NCBI GenBank assembly: GCA_008360955.1 | Contig: LUCM01002455.1 | Span: 212,716 to 276,715, forward strand | Direction: 5' to 3' | Source: Fasciolopsis buskii | Taxonomy: Eukaryota > Platyhelminthes > Trematoda > Plagiorchiida > Fasciolidae | DNA: 64,000 nt | Shown here: piece by piece, positions 53,201-59,689 of the stretch | Position numbering within the stretch: the stretch's first letter is position 1 | Layout: each line of letters opens with the position of its first letter | The notes under the pieces: generated by a model | Seen by the model: the letters and a program-made list of their open reading frames with translations, nothing else | Told to the model about the DNA's origin: nothing | The model's database searches: none | Program-made: the position numbers and the translations under genes

Positions 53201-56200
53201 TGGGGTTCACTTTTTTGTCGTAAGTGATTACATTTAACTTAAAAAACGAATAAACTTGCACGAAGTAATAGAATACGAAAATCTGACCAAAACTTACATT
53301 ATGGAGCTGTAAAAATAGAAGAGAGCCCATAAGGTCCACAACAGGTTTCCCACTGATATACTTGAGTGCGTAAAGTGGATGAGATTCATCGATTTCCTTG
53401 ACACCTCGCGGTGTGGGTCGAACGGTAATAACGGCCTGTAACTGAAACATCTGTCGCATCATTCTTCGAACAAACGGTTCTCTGGAAATTTGGAAAGCAA
53501 GCATATAACGAGAAGCTGTGAGGGCCACGTCTGCTGAAGGGAACTGGGGACTCAAAAAGTCGCCAGCGGCATCAAGAGGCAGCATGGGACACTGGTCAAC
53601 ATCGTGCCGCAAATACTGATCCTGAACATTCTCGGCAAACTGTGCCGCCGAAAGACCAAAACGCTGCACTAAACCACCAAGACCTGCTCTTTGTGCGACT
53701 TCATAAGAAGCAGTAGCTCGAGCCTGCCTCTGGCGGATAGGGCGCCCTGTGAAAGGATCAGTGCTCATTGTGACGGGGACAGACTTGTCCACAGCATCAA
53801 GGTTGAAGTCTTGTGTTGACTCGCCACCACCGGATTCATCCTACACAACCGGTAATAAAAAGTGGGAGTAAGAACAAACCTTTTCAACATTATCTTTATC
53901 CTTTTCTCGTTTGAACCACTGTTTCATCGGCTCCGCGAAACACGAATAATACAATAAATAATTTAAACGAACATCGTTCACTTCCTCCACGGACTCAGCG
54001 CTGCGAACGCTAAAAACAAGTCACAGTACTTTGATGAGAAAATATGTTAACTAACCAAGCAATAAGCTTTAACAGGGATGCCATATGTTTCTTGTGTATG
54101 CATCCAGGATCGTCCGGAGCGGTACTACCGAAGAAATCATGTAGTTTTTGCAATATGTGAATCATATTTCGTTTTCTTTGTTGCAAGATTGTCCATTTTT
54201 CGTCCAACTGATAGATGCGCCATAAATCCTTAATGTTCAGATCGCGTTCAATACACTCTTTTCGATAGAGTGCAATGAAAGGGACCTCAAACAAGGATTC
54301 CCTCATCAGTTTTAAAGTATCACGAATTTTTGGTATCACAGTAGTTGGCTAAAGCAATCAGAGGATTCAAACAAACGAAACCCACTTTGAATTCCGGCTC
54401 TTCCTTAAAAGCTTGTGAATAAATCCATGCAGCTTCATCGGCCAATTCCTGTTGTTCCTGGGCATAATTGGCGGATGAGGGATCAACACGGTGTACAGGA
54501 ACTTGACGAAGCTGAAATCTTTCAGGTATATCCGTTTTTCGAATACGATCATCAGCAACACTATAATAGCCATGTTCGAGGTCACTGGGATCAAAAAATT
54601 CATAAACTCGATCATCCATAAGCAAGTTAGATCGTGGTTTCCGGCTTTTTCGGCGTGGTCGTGCAGAAGCCTCTTCGTCATCTGAATACTCAAGCTCCGA
54701 TTCCTCGCTGTACTCATCGCCTTCAGTTTGGCCTTTTCGGAACGCCTCAAATTCAGACAAATCGAAATCAACACCGAAGATCGATTGGGCTTGTTGAAGA
54801 GCAGCGCCCTTATGCACGACTCGTCTAGCTGTTTTAGCAGGAGCTTCATTCGCACGATCATCCACAATGAAATCTCGTATATCTGAACGAATTTTAAGGT
54901 AAAAAGGCATTAAATCTGCGGCAAATTCTAGCTCAGAAAATAGTCGCCAAAGTAGTGATATTATATTTTCACTTGAAGAATCTTATTATGAAAACCATTC
55001 TTTCTCAATCTCGTTAAGATATAAAGATCATACAGCATTGCGTAAAAAGTTCGATCAACAAACTGAGGCATTCCACATGGGAAAACAAAAGACGATGCAA
55101 CAAGTCAGACATGACATCAATAAATTTTGTCTGAAGGGCAAATAATGCTGCGTTTAACGCGTCGGTTTCATTACCTGCCAACGGGCTCATTCGTAGGTGA
55201 AGAATGCAGTAGCACGGGAAGGAGAGAGTACCGCTATTTTCAGCTTGTATAATCACTAATCTTGCATGAACGTTTTCTGGTTTTGGTCGATACCTTGAGC
55301 AGCGAATAATAATACAAAAGCCGAAAAATTACAAGATGGAGACCATAGAGGAGTGGAAATATTTCGAACACAAGAACACTACAGACTGGAACATTCAGCC
55401 ATATCGCCTAAAGTCTCTGATCATCTCGTCTGAGGGTCTCGTGAACCCAAACTCGGTAATCTGACTCGAATTACTAAGAACGGTGCACTGGTTAGGATTT
55501 TTATGCCTTTTTTCCACGTCATGGACTGACTACCCTTACTCATTTTCCAATACCAAAACATGTCCCGAAAAAAATGTATCCCGGAGTAATCCACATGAGG
55601 GCATCTGATACACTCCCCAACCGCCCTAACCTAGTCAAACTTGTCACCTACTCGACTAACTGAACTTTACGGCCTAATACACTGCGTCTAACCCTAGTAT
55701 TGCTAATAAAATTCTCCTACTGATGTCCGACAACATTACAAAGACATCGGTATTCAGACGACGACAATTTTTGCACACCTTTTGCCCGCAATGGTCACGT
55801 TTATGAACCGTGCAGCAGGACCGATTTTGCCACTGCTGTGTGATTTCAACTTATGATCAATAAGCAAATGTGCCGATGCTTCTCAACTGGGTAAATATTA
55901 ATCGATCCTCTTTTATATACGAAGACACTCCATCCGACATATGGCCACCTGGCGAAATGCAACTGTCCAAGTAACAAAACTTACATACTTCACCAAACTC
56001 TCCTGTTTGAAGAATAAGGTTCGGCTTGGTGCCAATCCGATCTTGCAATAGCATTCACTACTTGGAACGGGCGAGATGTATGAGAAGGTTGGGAACAGCC
56101 TGCAACTCACCTGGATCTTCACTCAGTAGCAGAACACCAACCGAATATAGACAAATATTAATGCCACTCTTCTTATGAGTAGACAGAGTGATTTTCACAC

Positions 56201-59192
56201 TCATCTCGACTATCAAGTTGCAAAGGAAGAGTGATGGTGCGTAACTCTGACCGACACTACTTGTCATGAGAAGTTTAAATGAAAGATGGCCGTATATATG
56301 AATTCGGCTTTGGTTGTCCGATACGGAGATTCGGAGAAAGCAATATAATTCACTGGCACTCATGACGGAGAGCCAGTGCCAGAGAACTGCATCGTCGATT
56401 GGGACCAATGCCACTTTCAAATCAAGGAAAACAGAAATAGTGGACCCACAGATTTTCTAACATCAGTAGCATACAGGTGCAATTGGCACAACTGCGAGCC
56501 GGTCGGAAACCGGCTTGATTTTCACGAATGCGCTCTTTGCGAGAACTGGACAATCGGGAGAATAACTCCACCGAGCAGTTTGGGTAAAACAATTACCAAA
56601 CCAATTCCTTTGCAATTTTTAAATGAGGACCAATCACCTATTTTGCAGACCGGTAAAATGATCGATTCATTGGAACCAGCAAGTTGTGAGGTGGCATGTT
56701 GTCTTTCGTTAAGTGCTGATGCTGGTTAATACGCCCAATGGGCTTCGGCTCACGGTAGTTTTTTTCTGTTTCTGTCCTTTTTAGGTCGGTCATGTAGCTC
56801 CTTCGAAGACCGCTGTCCCAGTGCATGTTACGTCACAATAGCTCTTAGGAATCGGCTCCTTTGACCAGAGTGACCCCAGAAGCTTTGGCAACTCCAGTGC
56901 TCAAACTTCGCCGCCAATGCTTGAAAATGATGGAGACAGACCATTTGATCCAGCCTCTTTGTCCTTTCAGAAAGCTTACCTCTTAAGGATGACTGGTGCC
57001 TAGGTACATTACAGACATAAGTGGAAGGTCAACTTTGGCGTTGGGGCAATTAAAATGCCCCATAGTGTTCCGCCCAACAGTACTAACAGTGAGCTGGTGG
57101 ACCGTCGGATTCCTTAGTCATCTCGCTTATCCTCAGGTTACATGGATCGGTGCTCCTAATCAGTTGTGAAGATTACGACTATTGCCGACAGCCACAGGCC
57201 TTTCCATTCCTCCGCACTTCCCTATCCACTGCTGCTATCGTTTATTTCTCAAGCTCTTAGCTAGTTGACACCTGGGGGTCTTGCGCTTCTGACTGTATGT
57301 GAAATCCGCAGGGACGGACCAGTGGGCACTCAAAAGAGCAACTGAGGTCGGGGATATTCACAATTTTTGAGTTTTATATGGCCCAGAGCCCTATGCGGCA
57401 GTAACCGCGAAGTACAGGGCTTCTTCGACCTGGTTCCAGTGCTCGCTCGGGTCCTGACCGTTTTGTCGAAACGAGCGCCGCACAGAAAGCTACGATCGGA
57501 ACTGAGGTATGCGACTATCATTTAGAAGCACCTGTATGGAACGCATGGCTTTCGTGTTAGCACGACTACAGAGTAGGCGAAAACGAAATACAGCACAGGT
57601 CAAAACATGATGAGTCCATGGATCTGGACCAGAATGACCGATCCACGTCATCGATGACCAATAGCAATGTGACCAATCTGAGTCGGATGCCATGAAGGCG
57701 AAGCAGGGTGCCGAGTGAGTCTAGGTCACTTTTCATGGCAAATGTCGGTGCTTTCCAGAAACAATCTGTGGTCGGAACAAACTTGGATAAGGTGACTACC
57801 ATTGTCGGTGCGATTGGCGAAGACAAAAATGGGTCTTTGATATGTCGTCCCGTCTCCATTACATGACAAAGTTAAACGTTGAAATCACCAGCAACTACCA
57901 CAACGTCTGCTGAACGGATTAATTAGGATAAGTCCTGAGAGAACTTGTCTTTGGCCTCAGGAGAGCTGTAATTAGTGGGCGCATACACACGAGCCATTTG
58001 TTATTGTTATATATAAACATTATATATATATATGTATATATACGTATTATACACCAGCTTGAAAACAAGCATGGTGTCAACGCAACAACATGCACACGGA
58101 ACTTTACAAAATGTGGATAAATAAGGAGGAATAATAAACCACAGCCAACTGTTTTTTGTGTTGTCACCGCACATATTTTGTGATCTTTTTGTTTGTTTCC
58201 GGATTATTTTTAAGGAGTACGAGTCCCACAGACAGACCACAGCATTCGCGCCACTGATGCCGGTTTTGAGCTATATCTATCAGCGTCTCCAACTAAAGAC
58301 AATCCACATCTCTTGGGCTCCAACCAGAAAGGCGGGGTGCACCAACCGAGGCCAAAGCTGGAACTAAAATCTTTAGACCTCTACGCCAAGTCACAACCTA
58401 CCCCTCACATCGCTTCTTCCAGCCTTGCTTAGTACGCGCAAAAAGAGCATAAAAAGATAAATGATGGGCAGACATACGCAATGTGTACGTGGTACACACT
58501 ACTGATCCTTAACTGGTTTTAAGATCGCAGCAAAAACCTCTGACAACAAAGTGAGTTAAAATAAAAAAATCCGATGGTTATGAATTCCTTTTCCAACATC
58601 TCTAGGATTGTTGGGTTTCAGCTCTCAATTGCCAGAAATAATAAGCAGCTAATCTAGGCAGTTTGTAACGCGGTAATCTAACTTCAGCACAAGCGACTAC
58701 AACACTTATCAGTGGGTGTTTTCGATGCTCTGCTTCGCATTCTAGAACCAAAGGGAAGGATATGACTTGATAAATATTTTCAATGAATCTTCAGTAAAGC
58801 GAAGTGCAAAATTCAGGCCATCTTTAATAATAAGCTAGAAGAAAAGATAACATCAAGAGCAAAAATTACTAAGATTCGTTCTGAAAACCTTTCTTGATGA
58901 AGATTCTGTTATCGATGTAAATCGAATTTGCCCCAAATAAATTAATTGGTAAATTACCATCGTACTCTTCCTCTTCCTCCTCTTCTTCTTCGTCCTCGCC
59001 TGTCATTCTAAAGTTAGCCGGTTTGCTGGCTACACCTCGACTGCTGGGCATTTCTTCATCATCTTCATCCTCAAATATTTGGCGTGCAATCACCTCGCGG
59101 TCGTCGTGTGGTTCATGAGCCACTTTCTTTGCTGCCACTTCTTCATCGTCTGCTTCATCATCATCATCGTCCAAAACCAGGCGCCGCTTCGG
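20052..59192 (-). CDS. SUPT6H: Transcription elongation factor SPT6, partial gene in 14 exons
   Basis: SPT6 is a nuclear histone chaperone that travels with RNA polymerase II, restores nucleosomes behind it, and binds the phosphorylated Rpb1 linker through tandem SH2 domains. I assembled 14 minus-strand exons by matching translated stretches to remembered animal SPT6 order and checking GT/AG ends: 59192-58958, 54882-54386, 54348-54056, 54009-53880, 53840-53298, 44341-44099, 43734-43393, 41668-41147, 40695-40421, 38997-38643, 33963-33739, 25255-25025, 24482-24261, 20297-20052. They total 4359 nt, exactly 1453 codons, with no internal stop. Intron phases are 1,0,2,0,0,0,0,0,2,0,0,0,0. Animal SPT6 is about 1700-1800 residues, so roughly 100 N-terminal residues and the C-terminal Ser/Thr/Pro-rich tail are missing here. 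No start codon, promoter or poly(A) site was identified. Introns range from 37 to 8956 nt, and the large ones contain retrotransposons. Confidence 0.95.
20600..21320. repeat. 720-bp repeat module, copy 1 (upstream of RTE copy A)
   Basis: Nearly identical to 34188-34912 (constant offset of 13588) and, from about 20857 on, to 45821-46286. A diverged relative of its first part is at 62640-62800. It sits directly upstream of the RTE 5' end in copies A, C and E but not in B, F or G, so it may be a separate repeat hit by the same ancestral insertion. Short frames on it are not supported as genes. Confidence 0.75.
21325..23755 (+). mobile_element. RTE retrotransposon copy A, 3'-truncated
   Basis: 5' region followed by an endonuclease domain: NLGSFNVRTLMQAGQQ, then after a stop IDIYCVSETRIHDSS, RLCAVKLHGSV, SAYAPTDCS, VVSDFNAQV, LLQICVDNHLF and QIDYVAVSYRWRGS. 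The frame is broken by stops at about 21979, 22170 and 22422 and near 22657. Up to 22925 it is ~99% identical to copy C, then abruptly more diverged. The reverse transcriptase start is present (23569-23754, REQQAGFRSGRSCTEQLF, VVFLDLKGAFDSV), and the element stops short after it. Lies in SPT6 intron 13. Confidence 0.88.
24261..24482 (-). CDS. SUPT6H: SPT6 exon 13: N-terminal SH2 completion
   Basis: Residues 1298-1371. GPDHLTVSWKVDEGIMQHID and [30 protein letters not shown] complete the N-terminal SH2 and lead into the C-terminal SH2. The acceptor is tttcaag at 24483; donor gtaagc at 24260, phase 0. Confidence 0.95.
25025..25255 (-). CDS. SUPT6H: SPT6 exon 12: linker and start of N-terminal SH2
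   Basis: Residues 1221-1297. An acidic/lysine-rich helix (EERDIREEEEAKAK) precedes RVIFHPYFKNISYDQL and GGIVIRPSRK, the first half of the N-terminal SH2 domain with its phosphate-binding Arg region. Acceptor ctttcag at 25256; donor gtgagt at 25024, phase 0. Confidence 0.95.
25488..25640 (+). mobile_element. RTE 3' coding fragment
   Basis: About 150 bp matching copy C around 38200-38330 (tcgtctaccataccgtgcc, cctaaggaatggaagaa, aacagatgacgtggcaacg). Identity stops abruptly near 25640. A small remnant close to SPT6 exon 12. Confidence 0.8.
25661..28179. other. Intron 11 of SPT6, no gene recognised
   Basis: AT-rich intronic sequence with short frames only. A gttagt hexamer repeats about three times near 27114-27130. 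No retrotransposon domain identified. Confidence 0.45.
28180..28330 (-). mobile_element. Probable RTE 3'-end fragment
   Basis: The minus strand reads CAVISCQIRPIENFTLVQSD, which lines up with the last codons and 3' UTR of copy C (CCHFLSNQND then gtttgtatagttagactg), and ends in a gatgg-like tail near 28195. Short and diverged. Confidence 0.45.
28540..28920 (+). CDS. Hypothetical 126-codon open frame in SPT6 intron 11
   Basis: ATG to TAA on the strand opposite SPT6. The conceptual protein starts MELDESPNTELQLG, is acidic at the start, and contains DFGEANEEDSRPKKHSMGPF and a Cys/Trp-bearing end. I recognise no domain, signal peptide or membrane segment. It is longer than most chance frames nearby, but there is no splice, promoter or homology support. 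It could be a nested gene, an exon of an unannotated gene or chance. Confidence 0.2.
   Translation: MELDESPNTELQLGNLSVPQMDYDSVRSLTTTIRSDPHTMLQIEKAAPGSLGHIDPIMNKVLHGRSGMAEAKSYTDFGEANEEDSRPKKHSMGPFEREGKCGMIFANLYLPTHSWWDDGVSSRKKC
29551..29700. repeat. ACAAT/ATACA-type pentanucleotide repeat
   Basis: An array of acaat units, pure at first (four or more tandem copies at 29560-29580) then interrupted by ataca, acatac and aacat variants to about 29700. A simple-sequence tract in SPT6 intron 11. Confidence 0.9.
29760..32109. other. Intron 11 of SPT6, no gene recognised
   Basis: Short open frames only, including 31067-31327 on the minus strand (86 codons, not recognised). Ends at an assembly gap. 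Confidence 0.4.
32110..32134. other. Assembly gap (25 N)
   Basis: A run of N of fixed short length. The base after the gap is the exact end of RTE copy B (gagatcc, the reverse complement of ggatctc). Confidence 0.99.
32135..33420 (-). mobile_element. RTE retrotransposon copy B, endonuclease part
   Basis: Minus-strand copy of the same 5' half as copy A: 32637-32849 gives RLCAVKLHGSV...DFNAQV and 32403-32597 gives LLQICVDNHLF...YRWRGS, with the same stops. 32135-33301 is the reverse complement of copy C 35348-36514 at roughly 99%. Beyond 33301 only a diverged 5' region continues to about 33420. Lies in SPT6 intron 11, sense to the gene, 318 nt beyond the exon 11 donor. Confidence 0.88.
33739..33963 (-). 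CDS. SUPT6H: SPT6 exon 11: S1 RNA-binding domain
   Basis: Residues 1146-1220. VWSHFDNNECPGQ, then RVQLDNGIAGFVPL and CRVVKIDITKFNVELTCKKS, a full S1-type beta-barrel core. Acceptor tctcag at 33964; donor gtaagt at 33738, phase 0. The exon is enclosed by RTE copies B and C in inverted orientation. Confidence 0.96.
34188..34912. repeat. 720-bp repeat module, copy 2 (upstream of RTE copy C)
   Basis: Nearly identical to 20600-21320, with rare substitutions such as gtgtgaca versus gtgcgaca near 34696. Directly precedes copy C and lies within SPT6 intron 10. Confidence 0.75.
34913..38556 (+). mobile_element. RTE retrotransposon copy C, near full length
   Basis: About 3.6 kb, the usual RTE length, antisense in SPT6 intron 10. 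The 5' half encodes the endonuclease (SAYAPTDCS, DFNAQV, SYRWRGS) broken by the lineage's stops. The RT region opens at 36831 (VESNIRLLKRRKAAGLDELL, LTPIRESNIGKQQAGF), shifts frame near 37285 (HTPPPYD versus TIVVFLDLKGAFDSVD), then runs clean from 37451 to 38473. The 3' end is a tgatgatgatgag tail at about 38544-38556, typical of RTE microsatellite-like tails. Confidence 0.9.
37451..38473 (+). pseudogene. Intact 3' part of the copy C reverse transcriptase frame
   Basis: An uninterrupted 340-codon frame: SSFETTSGVRQRCPISSFLF (RT palm), MEDALGGLQNVGFKLE, LDYADDVVCLFE with an intact YADD catalytic box, SPSKCKVLLQDW (thumb region), RSVLLYGCETWSMRVGDVRR, LEVFDNRCLRSMARI, LSRLRWLGHVLRM, and the C-terminal GWDRKDPSTSWLE and SCCHFLSNQND. 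The ATG at 37451 is internal to the ancestral polyprotein; upstream domains are in another frame or broken, so a working enzyme is unlikely. Confidence 0.85.
38643..38997 (-). CDS. SUPT6H: SPT6 exon 10: death-like domain to start of S1
   Basis: Residues 1027-1145. ELDLDAFAEELKRQ and GDKHITLYDIRKELNNRY are near-invariant in SPT6; HETPETFHVGRLV and WMCPFCRQDNF lead to the S1 domain. The donor gtgagt at 38642 sits about 85 nt from the 3' tail of RTE copy C, which lies antisense to the gene in the next intron. Confidence 0.96.
38998..40420. other. SPT6 intron 9, no element recognised
   Basis: 1.4 kb of intron without a recognisable gene or repeat domain. The short frames at 39869-40084 and 40075-40284 are unsupported. 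Confidence 0.5.
40421..40695 (-). CDS. SUPT6H: SPT6 exon 9: HhH and DLD start
   Basis: Residues 936-1026 plus two bases. Contains LTNRTQL, VLTNCAGFIKIDT, ILDSTRVHLESY and KKMAVDALEYEDTDE; all are landmarks of the second HhH motif and the start of the death-like domain. Acceptor gcattttag at 40696; donor gtgaat at 40420, phase 2. Confidence 0.95.
41147..41668 (-). CDS. SUPT6H: SPT6 exon 8: YqgF end and HhH start
   Basis: Residues 762-935. DSDMQRLTNFMVKHRPQVIVIG completes the YqgF sheet. LLRQAISLGRRLQDPLAEFAQ, FHPLQ-type FRWHPLQD and FINRVNEVGVDVNR follow; the last opens the helix-hairpin-helix module, whose FVSGLGPRKALHML hairpin ends the exon. Donor gtaagt at 41146, phase 0. Confidence 0.96.
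41669..43392. other. SPT6 intron 7, no element recognised
   Basis: 1.7 kb of intron; a 112-codon minus frame (42074-42412) has hydrophobic stretches but no recognised family. Confidence 0.45.
43393..43734 (-). CDS. SUPT6H: SPT6 exon 7: YqgF/RNase H-like domain, first part
   Basis: Residues 648-761. Begins LCAKRLFNYLQVAPYP (animal KLYNWLRVAPY), then a Gly/Asp/Ser-rich variable loop, then ARVLAMALKD and the VHLDSNGEVVDFLHF strand pair that opens the YqgF fold. The fold is RNase H-like but is thought to be catalytically inactive in SPT6. Ends DDLKKTK; donor gtactt at 43392, phase 0. Confidence 0.94.
44099..44341 (-). CDS. SUPT6H: SPT6 exon 6: core helices
   Basis: Residues 567-647. AARDKLITYSIHVPAE continues directly from the previous exon; then FFHQDEFSSLVQAWNEQRS and LREKLLESSQQAVLR, matching the YYRDEFSHQVQEWNRQR and KELKNKLL segments of animal SPT6. 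Acceptor gtgtag at 44342; donor gtatgt at 44098, phase 0. Confidence 0.95.
44804..45819 (-). mobile_element. RTE retrotransposon copy D, endonuclease part
   Basis: Minus-strand copy with the same 70-codon (45270-45482) and 64-codon (45036-45230) endonuclease fragments and the same stops as A, B and C. Its 3' end is cut at about 44804. Its upstream side ends at the single N at 45820. Lies in SPT6 intron 5. Confidence 0.88.
45820..45820. other. Single-N assembly join
   Basis: One N joins the minus-strand copy D (ending gaaaaccac) directly to the plus-strand module/copy E (starting aaaaaatttg). Both sides are high-identity repeats, so the join may not reflect true adjacency. Confidence 0.95.
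45821..47119 (+). mobile_element. 720-bp module (partial) plus RTE copy E, truncated
   Basis: 45821-46286 matches the module upstream of A and C. 46287-47119 matches the RTE 5' region through the endonuclease start (46674-46943, NLGSFNVRTLMQAGQQ then the shared stop). Identity ends at ggaatagtct, where a Jockey-like relic begins. Confidence 0.85.
47130..48360 (+). mobile_element. Decayed Jockey-like reverse transcriptase
   Basis: Pieces in order: LLNAKDC-TKQNLDSDDVIS near 47310-47370 (from the LLNEAQSGFR-type motif), LVLLDILKTFDRVWHVGLL (47424-), RTNSVRANVVLSHSFRVNVS and VHQGTVLTLTLFLLCIADF (47575-47680), then HAWKYCRQVWGDVLPTS (48106-). These match the RT A-to-C motifs and downstream thumb of Jockey/CR1-type elements. 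Stops and frameshifts throughout; the YADD box is lost. Confidence 0.75.
48404..48903. repeat. 500-bp direct repeat, copy 1
   Basis: Colinear with 55341-55840 at a constant offset of 6937 and almost identical (one difference noted, tttgctact versus tttgccact). The copied segment is part of the decayed 3' half of the minus-strand RTE element at 55336-57990. Confidence 0.92.
48895..49135 (+). mobile_element. RTE C-terminal fragment (plus)
   Basis: The plus strand reads AFASLRHLKLRGDICLSIEG and VVGSILLYGAKTWPARAHMR, which match the post-RT segment of RTE elements (compare GRVYCAAVRSVLLYGCETW in copy C). About 240 bp, broken. Confidence 0.65.
49400..49859. other. No gene recognised
   Basis: A 77-codon minus frame (49403-49636) and short plus frames, none recognised. 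It precedes the dispersed repeat copy 2 and may be its upstream part. Confidence 0.35.
49860..50260 (+). repeat. Unclassified dispersed repeat, copy 2
   Basis: Matches the reverse complement of 10230-10700 in ordered blocks (tcaaatagtccctgctgagg; gaggacgaagg; gaccaaccacgggcggcgta; gatcgtttagtcaaagg). Frames are broken here, so any coding role is ancient. Confidence 0.6.
50300..50812 (+). mobile_element. Jockey-like RT N-terminal relic
   Basis: SQITRRKIRQVLRSLNAGKP then PGLQRTGL and KKRAPILVPVLYCLSICF (50342-50580), the region just upstream of and including the first RT motifs. Further on, fragments like VKLPMFGFSTVLVS and NKRARSTRFEV reach the edge of RTE copy F, so copy F probably inserted here. 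Confidence 0.65.
50813..52700 (-). mobile_element. RTE retrotransposon copy F
   Basis: Minus-strand copy from the 5' UTR (near 52700, matching copy G 61530-61560) through the endonuclease (51814-52026, the same 70-codon piece and stop) to the start of the RT region (51010-50830, VESNIRLLKRRKAAGLDELL), 3'-truncated. It has private deletions, for example around 52258 and 51757. More diverged than A-E in 51340-51560. Confidence 0.85.
52790..53165 (+). mobile_element. Jockey-like 3' end relic
   Basis: FTCHRRAIVSLYHIYNPYLD and LFFFPKTAQVAVHPSATDFY then SPLFKSITNK resemble the end of Jockey/CR1 ORF2 (HRRAVASL, FPRTARLWNSLP, LFKSRVN). It is probably the far side of the element split by copy F. Ends about 130 nt from the SPT6 exon 5 donor. 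Confidence 0.6.
53298..53840 (-). CDS. SUPT6H: SPT6 exon 5: Tex-like core
   Basis: Residues 386-566. After a variable linker (DESGGGESTQD) it reads AGLGGLVQRFGLSAAQFAEN, LSPQFPSADVAL, YMLAFQISREPFVRRMMRQ and DESHPLYALKYISGKPV, all in the order known for SPT6. The donor gtaagt follows CTC CAT AAT at 53297, phase 0. The next intron is 8956 nt and holds RTE copies D, E, F and Jockey relics. Confidence 0.95.
53880..54009 (-). CDS. SUPT6H: SPT6 exon 4: helical core continuation
   Basis: Residues 342-385. Contains EEVNDVRLNYLLYY, matching the DELKDVYNHFLLYY-type helix of animal SPT6, then a charged linker ending KDNVEK. An alternative acceptor 9 nt further in (after 54001) keeps the same frame, so the first three residues are uncertain. 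Flanked by 46-nt and 39-nt introns. Confidence 0.9.
54056..54348 (-). CDS. SUPT6H: SPT6 exon 3: helical core with FEVPFI signature
   Basis: Residues 245-341. Starts PTTVIPKIRDTLK and contains SLFEVPFIALYRKE and DLWRIYQLDEKW, both highly conserved in SPT6 and in the related bacterial Tex core. Acceptor tgctttag at 54349; the donor gttagt begins at 54055 after TG, phase 2. Confidence 0.95.
54386..54882 (-). CDS. SUPT6H: SPT6 exon 2: end of acidic region and start of core
   Basis: Residues 79-244. The split codon G|AT joins EYD to DIRDFIVDD, an SPT6 signature. It is followed by IFGVDFDLSEFEAF, an acidic stretch, the YEFFDPSDLE segment and IPERFQLRQVPV, ending at ...AAWIYSQAFKEEPEFK. The region around FGVDFD/ERFQLR leads into the helical core. 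Acceptor ttcag at 54883; donor gtgggt at 54385, phase 0. The next intron is only 37 nt. Confidence 0.93.
55336..57990 (-). mobile_element. Decayed full-length RTE element of a second lineage
   Basis: Minus-strand pieces in order: endonuclease RVYAPTNYSSPEAKDKFSQD and ADVVVVAGDFN (57990-57870), then about 57860-57600 endonuclease debris; RT at 56570-56480 LFSRLSSSRKERIRENQAGF; 56420-56058 IHIYGHLSFKLLMTSSVGQ and LFLCNLIVEM (palm); 56054-55857 MLLQDRIGTKPNLIL and CYLDSCISPGG (thumb); then 3' coding debris to 55336. Its RT start resembles other fluke RTE elements but differs from copies A-G. Many stops. Lies in SPT6 intron 1. Confidence 0.8.
55341..55840. repeat. 500-bp direct repeat, copy 2
   Basis: Partner of 48404-48903, same orientation. 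Both edges fall inside the RTE sequence rather than at element ends. Confidence 0.92.
58010..58050. repeat. TA dinucleotide tract
   Basis: An interrupted (ta)n run with tatg/tacg variants, in SPT6 intron 1. Confidence 0.85.
58051..58957. other. SPT6 intron 1, no element recognised
   Basis: About 900 bp between the TA tract and the exon 1 donor with only short frames. Confidence 0.45.
58958..59192 (-). CDS. SUPT6H: SPT6 exon 1 of those visible: acidic N-terminal region
   Basis: Residues 1-78 of the assembled partial protein. A pyrimidine-rich acceptor ending ctctcag at 59193 precedes PKRRLVLDDDDD, then a basic-acidic stretch with REVIARQIFEDEDDEE and a run of glutamates. This matches the acidic region of SPT6 (the EKEAIAEEIF-type segment in animals), which in yeast binds Spn1/Iws1 and histones. 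The donor after GAT G (gtaatt, from 58957) leaves phase 1. There is no initiator Met here; the ATG/TTG codons are internal, so at least one exon lies further upstream and was not found. Confidence 0.85.
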
Positions 59193-59689
59193 CTGAGAGA
59201 TATGGGTTGACGAAAACGGAAAAAGTTATGATTGATAAGATGTTAACGACGGCGAAACTGAGAAGTTAAAACCACGTGATGGTCGTAACCTGTCATCTTG
59301 ATGTGCAGATTCAACTTATGAACAGGGGAAGCTTGTGAGCAAATAGCGACAAACATCAGCAGTTAAGGTTTGAAGACCAAAAACTGCCCAAGCGACCTGT
59401 CCATACCGACTTTTTCATGATCTGGCTGATACATGAGCAAGGTAGACGGAACAAACTGGGGCTCCTGAGCCCGAAAAATTGAGGAACGGGGATCTGAATT
59501 CATAATCCTGGGACTTGGAATCGAAGAGAAACATAACTCATCACTAGATCAGACACGGCAACGGCCAGGGCGACAGCGAATCGCTAACAATCATCAAACT
59601 GGCCGGATGACCGGGAATTTTAATCTATGACCTTTTGAGGTGATAAATATCACCGTACAACGTTAAGTAGCAATGTGAGTCCTAATGAC
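59193..59689. other. Upstream of the first visible SPT6 exon, nothing recognised
   Basis: The polypyrimidine tract and acceptor of SPT6 exon 1 occupy the first ~40 bases. No further exon is evident. Confidence 0.45.

Noticed and set aside
54301..54320. ctgatgag core of a hammerhead ribozyme, as found in some schistosome repeats
   Set aside because: The minus-strand match is SPT6 exon 3 coding sequence without the other core bases; no hammerhead core was found in the RTE copies.
57300..57990. Host DNA-repair endonuclease
   Set aside because: The YAPT and AGDFN motifs occur with a downstream RTE reverse transcriptase on the same strand, so this is a retrotransposon endonuclease relic.
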